A stretch of 64,000 nucleotides of DNA from Nocardia sp. NRRL S-836. Its GTDB lineage: Bacteria; Actinomycetota; Actinomycetes; Mycobacteriales; Pseudonocardiaceae. The notes under the pieces are model-generated. The model searched no databases and had not been told where the DNA came from. It worked only from the letters and a program-made list of their open reading frames with translations. The DNA lies in the NCBI RefSeq assembly GCF_001279525.1, contig NZ_LGDY01000013.1, positions 92,960 through 156,959 on the forward strand, in the 5' to 3' direction. This document shows positions 41,584-49,234 of the stretch, one piece after another. Each line of letters opens with the position of its first letter. Positions within the stretch are counted from its first letter, which is position 1. The translations under genes and the position numbers were made by a program.

Positions 41584-43614
41584 TCAACCGATTTCACCCA
41601 GCTGACGACGGCCCTTGCGCCACACCGCGACGACCGACGGACGCGGCCGCGCGGTGCCCCGGTCCGGCCAGTTCGACACGGGCTTGTCGGCGTTCGCGCC
41701 GTCCACCTCGCCGGGGTGCTGCACGCACACGGTGACCACCCGCTCGCCGATCACCGGACCGCACGTCTCGGCGCCGCGCGGCACCGTGAGGAACAGCTTG
41801 AGGTGCCCGCGTTCCGGTCCCTCCAGCGGCACGGCGTAGAGGCCGTCGTTGAGCCCGTCGAGCTTGCCGTCGGCGTCGGTGGAGATCCACAGGTTGCCGT
41901 GCCGGTCGAACGCCACGTTGTCCGGGCTGGAGATCGGGCTGACCTGTGACTTGTCGTACCCGCCGAAGTAGGTGTTCGGGTCGTCCGGGAAGCCGCACAC
42001 CAGGAACAGGTCCCAGTCGAACCTGAGCGCGAGCGCGTCGCTGCCGCGTTCGACGAGCTCCAGCACCTGGCCGTGCCGGTTGTTGACCCGCGGGTTCGGC
42101 TCGGTCGGGCCCTCCTTGCCCGCGGTGACGCCGCGTTCGACGTTGTTGGTGAGCGCGCAGTAGACCGTGCCGGTGCGCGGGTGGCACTGGATGTCCTCCG
42201 GGCGGTCCATCTTCGTGGCGCCGACCTTGTCCGCCGCGATGCGCGTGAAGACGTACACCTCCTCGGCGGTCATGCCCGGCACGAACGACCGGTCGCCCGC
42301 CGCCAGCGGGATCCACTCGCCGGTGCCGTCGAACCTCCCGTCGGCGGGCAGCTTCCCGGTGCCGTCGATCTCGGCCGGCGGGCTGTCGCCGGTGAAGCGC
42401 GCGACGTAGAGCGTGCCGTCGTCGAGCAGCGTCATGTTGTGGCGGCGCGCCGCCTTGCTGTTGCCGTGCTTGACCTTGCCGTTCGAGATGAACTTGTAGA
42501 TGTACTCGAACCGCTCGTCGTCACCGGAGTACGCGACCACGCGGCCGTCCTCGGCGATGCGCACGTTCGCGGTCTCGTGCTTGAAGCGGCCGAGCGCGGT
42601 GTGCTTGACCGGCGTGGAGTCCGGGTCGTGCGGGTCGAGCTCGATGACCCACCCGAACCGGTTGACCTCGTTGGGTTCCTGCGCGAGGTCCCAGCGCTTG
42701 TCGAAGCGCTCCCACTTGCGGGTGGTCGCCGTGCCGGTGACGCCGTACCTGCTGAGCCTGGGGTCGTTGCGGCCGGCGGCGTTGGCGAAGTACTGGTTGA
42801 AGTTCTCCTCGCCGGACAGGATCGTGCCCCACGGCGTGACGCCGCCGGAGCAGTTGTTGATCGTGCCCAGGACCCTGCGGCCGGTCGGGTCGGCCGAGGT
42901 CTTCAGCAGGTCGCTGCCCGCGGCCGGACCGCGCACCTCGAACGGCGTGTGCAGCGTGATGCGGCGGTTGTACCTGCTGAACCCCGGCCGGTAGTGGCCG
43001 GAGAAGAACGACCGCTTGATCATGAACACCGAGAGGCCGTGCGCGGCCCAGGCGATCTTCACCTGTTCCTCGGTGGGGTTGTTCGGGTCGTAGCCGCGGA
43101 ACATGTGCGGCTCGCTGGTGTACTCGTGGTTGGTGACCATGATCCCGGTCAGCTCCAACGGGTCCAGCGGCAGGATGGCGGCGAAGTCGCAGTTGAAGCC
43201 GAACTGCTTCTCCTGCTTGGCGGCGGTCTGGTGGTCGAAGTCGAACTCGGGCACGCCGGGGAAGAGCGGGTCGCCCCAGCGGATCACGATCCCCTGCTCG
43301 TACCCCTCGGGGATGACGACCTCGTCCTTGGTGTTGACCTCGACGGGCGTGAAGTCGAGCCCCCTCGGCGGGCGGTGGCCCTGCGCCTCCGGCTGCGCCG
43401 CGGCGGTGGCGGTGGCGGTGGCGGGCAGTGCGACCGCCGCGGTGGCCGCGACCACGGCACCGGCCTTGAGCGCGGTGCGCCGGCTGAGCAGGTCGCCGAA
43501 GTACGGGTTGCCGGAGGTGTTCGGGACGTCGTGGAAGCACGCGTCCCCGCAGCGGTACTCGCATGTCACCGCTGCTCTGCCGATCCGGTGGTTGACGAGC
43601 GGCAGAGGGATCAT
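41584..43614 (-). CDS. PhoX-type (DUF839) secreted alkaline phosphatase 2
   Basis: 676 residues; paralogue of PhoX1. The same Cys-rich N-terminus (VTCEYRCGDACFHDVPN) precedes a Tat signal LSRRTALKAGAVVAATAAVA. Matches PhoX1 block for block, including NNCSGGVTPWGTILSGEENF and YDKSQVSPISSPDNVAFDR. The two genes are in the same orientation, 129 nt apart, each with its own candidate PhoP site, so they may be expressed separately. ATG start with GGAGG 5 nt upstream. Confidence 0.92.
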   Translation of the reverse strand: MIPLPLVNHRIGRAAVTCEYRCGDACFHDVPNTSGNPYFGDLLSRRTALKAGAVVAATAAVALPATATATAAAQPEAQGHRPPRGLDFTPVEVNTKDEVVIPEGYEQGIVIRWGDPLFPGVPEFDFDHQTAAKQEKQFGFNCDFAAILPLDPLELTGIMVTNHEYTSEPHMFRGYDPNNPTEEQVKIAWAAHGLSVFMIKRSFFSGHYRPGFSRYNRRITLHTPFEVRGPAAGSDLLKTSADPTGRRVLGTINNCSGGVTPWGTILSGEENFNQYFANAAGRNDPRLSRYGVTGTATTRKWERFDKRWDLAQEPNEVNRFGWVIELDPHDPDSTPVKHTALGRFKHETANVRIAEDGRVVAYSGDDERFEYIYKFISNGKVKHGNSKAARRHNMTLLDDGTLYVARFTGDSPPAEIDGTGKLPADGRFDGTGEWIPLAAGDRSFVPGMTAEEVYVFTRIAADKVGATKMDRPEDIQCHPRTGTVYCALTNNVERGVTAGKEGPTEPNPRVNNRHGQVLELVERGSDALALRFDWDLFLVCGFPDDPNTYFGGYDKSQVSPISSPDNVAFDRHGNLWISTDADGKLDGLNDGLYAVPLEGPERGHLKLFLTVPRGAETCGPVIGERVVTVCVQHPGEVDGANADKPVSNWPDRGTARPRPSVVAVWRKGRRQLGEIG

Positions 43615-43659
43615 GGTGGTGGCCTCCTACGGTCGGTTCGGGAACCGCGACCGACCGTA

Positions 43660-43681
43660 GTTCACCCTTCGTTAACCGACT
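43660..43681 (+). promoter_or_regulatory. PHO-box-like direct repeat before PhoX2
   Basis: GTTCACCCTTC (43660-43670) and GTTAACCGACT (43671-43681) on the plus strand, i.e. opposite orientation to the one before PhoX1, 46 nt from the PhoX2 start. The second unit has one change in the core. Overlaps the stop codon of the MFS gene. Confidence 0.5.
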
Positions 43682-44838
43682 AGCTGCTCACCGGCAATCA
43701 CGACTTCCGTCGGTACCTCACGGGTGTCCGTGCGGTTGAACGCCAGCAGCACGGCCGCGACCACGCACAGCACCGCCGCTACGACGAACGGCTGCGCGAG
43801 GTGGCTGACGAACGTCGCCGCCAGCGCACCACCGAGCCACCGCAGGAAGTTGTACCCGGCGCTCGCCACCGGCCGCGGCGCGTCGCTGACGCTCATCGCG
43901 GCACCGGTGAACAGCGTGTTCAGCAACCCGCTGACCAGCCCGCTGACGATCACGGCGACCACCAGCAACGGCTTGCTGGGCACGGCCATCAGCAACATCA
44001 GCAGGGCGAACGCGAGCACCGACCCGATGACGGCGCTCTTCTCACCGACCCTGTCCGCGAGCCGCGGCGCGAGGAAGACGCTGGAGACCGCGACGCACAC
44101 GCCCCAGCCGAAGAAGATCAGCCCGATCTCGACGGCACCCCACCGCAGGACGAACGGCGACCAGGCCAGGACCGTGAAGAACGCGGCCGTGTAGAGCGCG
44201 GCACCGATCGACGTGCGCAGCAGCACGGGGTGCCTCAGCGCCTTGAGCGGGTCGAGCAGCCCGATCGCGGGCCGTTCGTGGTGGGAGTCCTTGGCCAGGA
44301 AGATTGCACAAAGGACCAGCGCGACGGCCATCAGCACCGCGGTGCCCAGGAACGGCCCGCGCCACGAGAAGCTGCCGAGCAACGCCCCGAGCAGCGGCCC
44401 GACGCTCAGACCGAGCCCGAGCGCGGCCTCGTAGAGCAGGATCGCACCCTTCTGACCGCCGCTGGCAGCACCGACGATGACGCTGAGCGCGGTCGCGATG
44501 AAGAACGCGTTGCCGAGCCCCCACACGGCCCGGAGACCGACCAGCTGACCGATGCTCCCGGCCGCCGCGCACGCCAGCGTGGCGACGACGATCAGCGCGA
44601 GCCCGCCGACGAGCGTGCGCTTGGCCCCGAACCGCGCCGTCGCGGCACCCGTGAAGAGCATCGCCACGACCTGGACGCCGAGGTAGGAGGAGAAGAGGAG
44701 GGTGACCTGCGACGGTGTTGCGTGCAGACCCTCTGCGATGGACAGCAGGATCGGGTCCACGAGCCCGATCCCCATGAAGGCGATCACGGCTGCGAAAGCA
44801 GTGATCCACACCTGTTTGGGCTGAGCCTTGAAATTCAC
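43672..44838 (-). CDS. MFS efflux transporter (DHA1/multidrug type)
   Basis: 388 residues with 12 hydrophobic segments. TM-adjacent motifs: GLVDPILLSIAEGLHATPSQ, GAATARFGAKRTLVGGLALI (motif A) and GLGLSVGPLLGALLGSFSWR (motif C, drug:H+ antiport type). Lacks an adjacent regulator. The promoter spacer to the divergent HAD gene has two TTACTTAGC/TCACTTAGC direct repeats. Confidence 0.9.
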   Translation of the reverse strand: MNFKAQPKQVWITAFAAVIAFMGIGLVDPILLSIAEGLHATPSQVTLLFSSYLGVQVVAMLFTGAATARFGAKRTLVGGLALIVVATLACAAAGSIGQLVGLRAVWGLGNAFFIATALSVIVGAASGGQKGAILLYEAALGLGLSVGPLLGALLGSFSWRGPFLGTAVLMAVALVLCAIFLAKDSHHERPAIGLLDPLKALRHPVLLRTSIGAALYTAAFFTVLAWSPFVLRWGAVEIGLIFFGWGVCVAVSSVFLAPRLADRVGEKSAVIGSVLAFALLMLLMAVPSKPLLVVAVIVSGLVSGLLNTLFTGAAMSVSDAPRPVASAGYNFLRWLGGALAATFVSHLAQPFVVAAVLCVVAAVLLAFNRTDTREVPTEVVIAGEQLVG

Positions 44839-44902
44839 TTAGCTACCCTAACAGATTTACTTAGCATGGCGAAGTACAACGCGTCACAGTACGGTTCTCG
44901 TC

Positions 44903-45532
44903 GTGGAAGCGGTGATCTTCGACCTCGACGGCGTGCTGATCGACTCCGAGCAGGTGTGGGACGAGGTGCGCCAAGCCTTCGCGGCGGCGCACGGCGGCGT
45001 GTGGACGCCGACCGCCACCCGTGACATGCAGGGCATGTCCACCCCCGAGTGGGGCGCGTACCTAGTCGAGGCCGTGGGCGTGCGACTGACCCCGGAACAG
45101 GCCTCCGCCGGCGTGATCGCCGAGATGCAGAAGGCCTACGCCGCCCACCTGCCGCTGATCCCCGGCGCCGTGGACGCGGTCCGCGCGGCCGCCACCCGCT
45201 TCCCGGTCGCCATCGCCTCGTCCGCGCCGGCGGTGCTGATCAAGGTGTTCCTGGACGTGACCGGCCTGCCGGTGCCCGTGGCGGTGTCGTCGGAGGAGTG
45301 CGCGGCGGGCAAACCCTCACCGGACGTCTACCTGCTGGCGGCGTCGAAGCTCGGCGTCCCGCCGTCGTCCTGCTACGCCGTGGAGGACTCCACGAACGGG
45401 CTGCGCGCGGCGCTGGCGGCGGGGATGACGGTGCTGGCGGTGCCGAACCCGCACTTCCCCCCGGCCGAGGACGTGCTGGCTCAGGCGCGGGTGCTGGCCT
45501 CGATCGCCGACCTCCCGGACGCGCTGGCGTAA
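44903..45532 (+). CDS. HAD-family hydrolase (beta-phosphoglucomutase-like)
   Basis: 209 residues. HAD motif I FDLDGVLIDSE, motif II IASSAP, motif III Lys in AAGKPSPDVYLL and motif IV VEDSTNGLRAALAAG. Small helical cap as in beta-phosphoglucomutase/phosphatase-like enzymes. TACGGT 7 nt before the GTG. Its end overlaps the convergent membrane-protein gene by 52 nt. Confidence 0.88.
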   Translation: MEAVIFDLDGVLIDSEQVWDEVRQAFAAAHGGVWTPTATRDMQGMSTPEWGAYLVEAVGVRLTPEQASAGVIAEMQKAYAAHLPLIPGAVDAVRAAATRFPVAIASSAPAVLIKVFLDVTGLPVPVAVSSEECAAGKPSPDVYLLAASKLGVPPSSCYAVEDSTNGLRAALAAGMTVLAVPNPHFPPAEDVLAQARVLASIADLPDALA

Positions 45533-46062
45533 CTCGTCGCGGCCATGCCCAGCGCGATGCACGTGCAGGCGATGACCCCCTCCGGCCAGTAGATGTGGCT
45601 GTCGAGGAACAGGAAGCTGCCCACCAGCAGGAGAACCGCTCCCGGAATCGCCTTGAGGCGGTGCTTGACCAGCGCACACACCGCGATGCCGACGCTGGCG
45701 GCGAAGAAGCACCACGACCCGACCGTGCCGAGCCGGTTGCCGATCTCGAAGACGGGCGCGTCCGCGTCCGTGCGACCACCGTTGGCCAACGTCATCGCAC
45801 CGCCGCCAATGCCGGCCAACGCGTCGAGGGCGCCGTAGTAGACGACGTAGCCGAACGTCGCCACGCGGCCAAGCCAGCGCACGACCTTCGGGCTGTCGTC
45901 GAGCAGCACCCACTGCGCAGCGCCCAGCAACGGGAAGACCGCCGCCAGGACGATGTGCATGTCGCGCCACCACTGGGCGGTGGACGCGTCGAGGTGGTGG
46001 GGGTGGGTCAGGCCGATGCCGGCGAGGAGCAGGCCGGGGAGGGCGACGAGGAGCGTGCGCAC
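45481..46062 (-). CDS. Integral membrane protein of unknown function
   Basis: 193 residues with about five hydrophobic segments; N-terminus MRTLLVALPGLLLAGIGLTH and a His-rich loop HPHHLDAST; later VVYYGALDALAGIGGGAM. C-terminal 20 residues (SGRSAIEASTRA) fall in the overlap with the HAD gene and are probably not conserved. No family recognised. Confidence 0.6.
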   Translation of the reverse strand: MRTLLVALPGLLLAGIGLTHPHHLDASTAQWWRDMHIVLAAVFPLLGAAQWVLLDDSPKVVRWLGRVATFGYVVYYGALDALAGIGGGAMTLANGGRTDADAPVFEIGNRLGTVGSWCFFAASVGIAVCALVKHRLKAIPGAVLLLVGSFLFLDSHIYWPEGVIACTCIALGMAATSYASASGRSAIEASTRA

Positions 46063-46157
46063 CGCGCCGAACCTAGCGGAAGCCGGGCTTTCGCTGAGAC
46101 TCCGAACACACGAATCAGGCTGTCTCCCGACGGCCCATCGTGCCTAGCCTCGCGCTC

Positions 46158-46892
46158 ATGACGCAACGGGTGGCTGTGGTGACCGGCACGGCGCAGGGCA
46201 TGGGGCTGCGGATCGCAGAGGTGCTGCGCGAGGACGGGTTCGCCGTCGTCGGGTTCGACCTGCGGGAGAGCGAGGGCGGGATCGTCGGCAACGTGGCGAG
46301 TGCCGCGGACGTCGCGAGGCTGACCGAGCACGTCATGAGCACCCACGGGCGGGTGGACGTGCTGGTGAACAACGCGGGGATCGCGGGCATCGTGCCGTTC
46401 GAGGACACCACCCTCGAACAGTGGGAGCGGATCATGGCGGTCAACCTGACCGGGCCGTTCCTGCTGACGCAGGCGCTCGGCAAGGTGATGCTCGACCAGC
46501 GTTCGGGCAGTGTCGTCAACATCGCGTCCGTCGCCGGGCTGCGGGGCGTGGCGGACCGGGCGGCGTACAACACGACCAAGCACGGGTTGATCGGGCTGAC
46601 CAGGACGCTCGCCGTCGAGTGGGGTGGCAGGGGCGTCCGGGTCAACGCGGTGTGCCCGGGCTGGGTGAAGACCGAGATGGACGTCGAGTCGCAGGCCGGT
46701 GGGCACTACGAGGACGACGACATCACCGACCACGTGCCCATGGGGCGGTTCGCGGCGCCGGACGACATCGCGCAGGCCGTGCGGTTCCTGGCGGGCGACA
46801 ACTCGCGGTACGTCAACGGGGTCGCGTTGCCGGTCGACGGTGGGTGGACCGCGGACGGCACCTGGCAGCGGCTGCGGCTCTCGAAGCGCTGA
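46158..46892 (+). CDS. SDR-family oxidoreductase
   Basis: 244 residues. VTGTAQGMGLRIAEVL cofactor motif at residue 7, NNAG (VLVNNAGIAG), Ser in VNIASVAG and YNTTKHG (Tyr-x-x-x-Lys), and the C-terminal VALPVDGGW. A classical NAD(P)-dependent dehydrogenase, resembling glucose or cyclohexanol dehydrogenases. TAGCCT is 7 nt before the ATG. Convergent with ino1, separated by a shared terminator. Confidence 0.93.
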   Translation: MTQRVAVVTGTAQGMGLRIAEVLREDGFAVVGFDLRESEGGIVGNVASAADVARLTEHVMSTHGRVDVLVNNAGIAGIVPFEDTTLEQWERIMAVNLTGPFLLTQALGKVMLDQRSGSVVNIASVAGLRGVADRAAYNTTKHGLIGLTRTLAVEWGGRGVRVNAVCPGWVKTEMDVESQAGGHYEDDDITDHVPMGRFAAPDDIAQAVRFLAGDNSRYVNGVALPVDGGWTADGTWQRLRLSKR

Positions 46893-46898
46893 GCGGGC

Positions 46899-46927
46899 GG
46901 GCCGCCCTCCTGGCTGGAGGGCGGCCC
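46899..46927. terminator. Bidirectional terminator between SDR and ino1
   Basis: GGGCCGCCCTCC (46899-46910), 5-nt loop TGGCT, GGAGGGCGGCCC (46916-46927): perfect 12-bp stem between convergent stop codons. Confidence 0.85.
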
Positions 46928-46934
46928 GGCAGCG

Positions 46935-48020
46935 TCAGGCCTCGCCGCGGATGAAAGCCTCGACGGCCTCGTGGGCCTCGGGGTCCGAGTACTGCACGGG
47001 CGGGGACTTCATGAAGTACGACGACGCGGAGAGGATCGGGCCGCCGATGCCGCGGTCCAGGGCGATCTTCGCGGCGCGCACGGCGTCGATGATGATGCCC
47101 GCGGAGTTGGGGGAGTCCCACACCTCCAGCTTGTACTCGAGGTTCAGCGGCACGTCACCGAACGCGCGGCCCTCGAGGCGGACGTAGGCCCACTTGCGGT
47201 CGTCGAGCCACGCCACGTAGTCGGACGGGCCGATGTGGACGTTGTCCTTGCCGATGTCGCGGGACAGCTGCGAGGTGACGGACTGGGTCTTGGAGACCTT
47301 CTTGGACTCCAGGCGCTCCAGCTCCTTCATGTTGAGGAAGTCCATGTTGCCGCCCACGTTCAGCTGCATGGTGCGGTCGAGCTGGACACCGCGGTCCTCG
47401 AAGAGCTTGGCCAGCACGCGGTGCGTGATGGTGGCGCCGACCTGCGACTTGATGTCGTCGCCGACGATCGGCACGCCGGCCGCGCGGAACTTCTCGGCCC
47501 ACTCCGGGTCGGAGGCGATGAACACCGGCAGCGCGTTGACGAACGCCACACCCGCGTCGATCGCGCACTGCGCGTAGAAGCGGTCGGCCTCCTCCGAGCC
47601 CACGGGCAGGTACGAGACCAGCACGTCGACCTCGGCCTCGCGCAGCGCCGCGACCACGTCGACCGGCTCGGAGTCGGACTCCTCGATCGTCTCGCGGTAG
47701 AAGCGGCCCAGGCCGTCGAACGTGTGCCCGCGCTGCACGACCACGCCCAGCGGCGGTACGTCCGCGATCTTGATGGTGTTGTTCTGGCTGGCCACGATGG
47801 CCTCAGCCAGGTCGACACCGACCTTCTTGGCGTCGACGTCGAACGCGGCGACGAACTCGACATCGCGCACGTGGTAGTCACCGAACTGCACGTGCATCAG
47901 GCCGGGCACGCGGGTGCTCGGGTCGGCGTCCCGGTAGTAGTGGACGCCCTGCACCAGCGACGCCGCGCAGTTGCCAACCCCGACGATGGCCACTCGAACG
48001 GTGCGGCGGTTTTCGCCCAT
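46935..48020 (-). CDS. ino1: Inositol-3-phosphate synthase
   Basis: 361 residues. Converts glucose-6-phosphate to 1D-myo-inositol 3-phosphate with catalytic NAD, the first step to phosphatidylinositol, mannosides and mycothiol. NAD motif [13 protein letters not shown] near residue 14; active-site blocks [21 protein letters not shown] (here split as [14 protein letters not shown]), [11 protein letters not shown] and SNSAG-like DSPNSAG. Located next to a padR gene as in mycobacteria. Confidence 0.95.
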   Translation of the reverse strand: MGENRRTVRVAIVGVGNCAASLVQGVHYYRDADPSTRVPGLMHVQFGDYHVRDVEFVAAFDVDAKKVGVDLAEAIVASQNNTIKIADVPPLGVVVQRGHTFDGLGRFYRETIEESDSEPVDVVAALREAEVDVLVSYLPVGSEEADRFYAQCAIDAGVAFVNALPVFIASDPEWAEKFRAAGVPIVGDDIKSQVGATITHRVLAKLFEDRGVQLDRTMQLNVGGNMDFLNMKELERLESKKVSKTQSVTSQLSRDIGKDNVHIGPSDYVAWLDDRKWAYVRLEGRAFGDVPLNLEYKLEVWDSPNSAGIIIDAVRAAKIALDRGIGGPILSASSYFMKSPPVQYSDPEAHEAVEAFIRGEA

Positions 48021-48054
48021 TGCCGAGTCCTCCTTGATCAACGATGAAGTGCTG

Positions 48055-48591
48055 CTATCCGTCCTGCTCCGACCGTTCGTGCGCGATGAGCTCGTTGAGC
48101 CACCGCACCTCGCGCTCAGTGCTCTCCAGGCCCTGCCTGTGCAGCTCACGGGTGTAGCGGTCGATCTGCTCACCCGTGCGCGTGAGCCGCTCGCGCAGTC
48201 CCTCCCTGCGTTCTTCGACACATCGCCGCCGGCCTTCCAGGATGCGCATCCTGATCTCGGCCGGCGTCCGTGAGAAGAACGCCAGGTGGACACCGAACGA
48301 GTCGTCGTCCCAGGTCTGCGGGCCCGCGTTGACCAGGAGTTCGGCGAACCGCTCCTTGCCTTCCGGGGTCAGCTTGTAGACCTTGCGCGCCCGACGTCCC
48401 CAAGAAAGAGCCGACTCCTCCGGCCCTTCCTCCACGATCAGGCCCGCCCTCTGGAGTCGCCGCAATGTTGGGTACAGCGATCCGTAGGAGAACGCGCGAA
48501 ACGCTCCGAGCAGGTCTTGCAAGCGCTTGCGCAGCTCGTAGCCGTGCATGGGCGCCTCGTGCAGCAGGCCGAGCAGCGCGAACTCGAACAC
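48055..48591 (-). CDS. PadR-family transcriptional regulator
   Basis: 178 residues from GTG with AGGAGGTGA upstream. N-terminal winged [40 protein letters not shown]-terminal coiled-coil. Same orientation as ino1, 34 nt upstream, so they are likely co-transcribed, and the conserved PadR-ino1 pairing in actinobacteria suggests ino1 control. An inverted repeat lies in its promoter. Confidence 0.92.
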   Translation of the reverse strand: MFEFALLGLLHEAPMHGYELRKRLQDLLGAFRAFSYGSLYPTLRRLQRAGLIVEEGPEESALSWGRRARKVYKLTPEGKERFAELLVNAGPQTWDDDSFGVHLAFFSRTPAEIRMRILEGRRRCVEERREGLRERLTRTGEQIDRYTRELHRQGLESTEREVRWLNELIAHERSEQDG

Positions 48592-48611
48592 GAGTCACCT
48601 CCTCGCGCCTG

Positions 48612-48645
48612 CACCGATAGGTGAGGTGATTATATCGGTGCGATA
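48612..48645. promoter_or_regulatory. PadR operator candidate
   Basis: CACCGATA (48612-48619) is inverted as TATCGGTG (48633-48640), and TATCG-GTG-CGATA (48633-48645) forms a perfect smaller palindrome. Located 21-54 nt upstream of padR in an otherwise G+C-rich region. Confidence 0.5.
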
Positions 48646-48755
48646 CATCGTGGACCCCTCTTCGTTGTGGGATGTCGCACACCGTGATACCGCCTCGGAC
48701 CCTGCTGCCCTGAACGGCCCATCATGGGGAAGCGGTCGGCACGTACTCTGGTCAC

Positions 48756-49154
48756 GTGTTGACCCAACGGCAGATCGTGGACTACTCGCTGCAGCGCCGT
48801 GCGCTGCTGGCGGAGGTCTACTCCGGCCGGACGGGCACCATGGAGGTCTGCGACGCGAGTCCGTACCTGCTCAGAGCTGCGAAGTTCCACGGAACGCAGA
48901 CGGACGTGCCCTGCCCGGTGTGCCGCAAGGAGCCGCTCACCCACGTGTCGTGGGTCTACGGTGACGAGCTGAAGCACGCGACCGGCTCGGCCCGCACACC
49001 CGAAGAGCTCGTGCGGATGGCAACCCTCTTCGACGAGTTCACCGTGTACGTGGTCGAAGTCTGTCGCACATGCAGTTGGAACCACCTGGTGCAGTCATAC
49101 GTCCTGGGGAAGCGTGGGCTGGAAAAGCCACGCAGGCGGACTGCGGCGGAGTGA
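48756..49154 (+). CDS. DUF5318 protein with two Cys pairs
   Basis: 132 residues. CPVC (about residues 53-56) and CRTC (104-107) likely form a zinc-ribbon. Ends with a basic tail (RGLEKPRRRTAAE). Its mycobacterial equivalent (Rv0049) sits in the same place before ponA1. TACTCT lies 6 nt before the GTG. Function unknown. Confidence 0.82.
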   Translation: MLTQRQIVDYSLQRRALLAEVYSGRTGTMEVCDASPYLLRAAKFHGTQTDVPCPVCRKEPLTHVSWVYGDELKHATGSARTPEELVRMATLFDEFTVYVVEVCRTCSWNHLVQSYVLGKRGLEKPRRRTAAE

Positions 49155-49234
49155 ACCACTGGTGAGACTGCTGCGAATGATGTACGACCACCGAACCGTG
49201 TGCTGACGCACGCCGGTCTGGGAGGCCTTTTCAC

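Noticed and set aside
39433..43683. Two long plus-strand frames opposite the PhoX genes
   Set aside because: Both are Val/Arg/Leu-rich shadows without domains; the PhoX genes carry Tat signals and conserved blocks.
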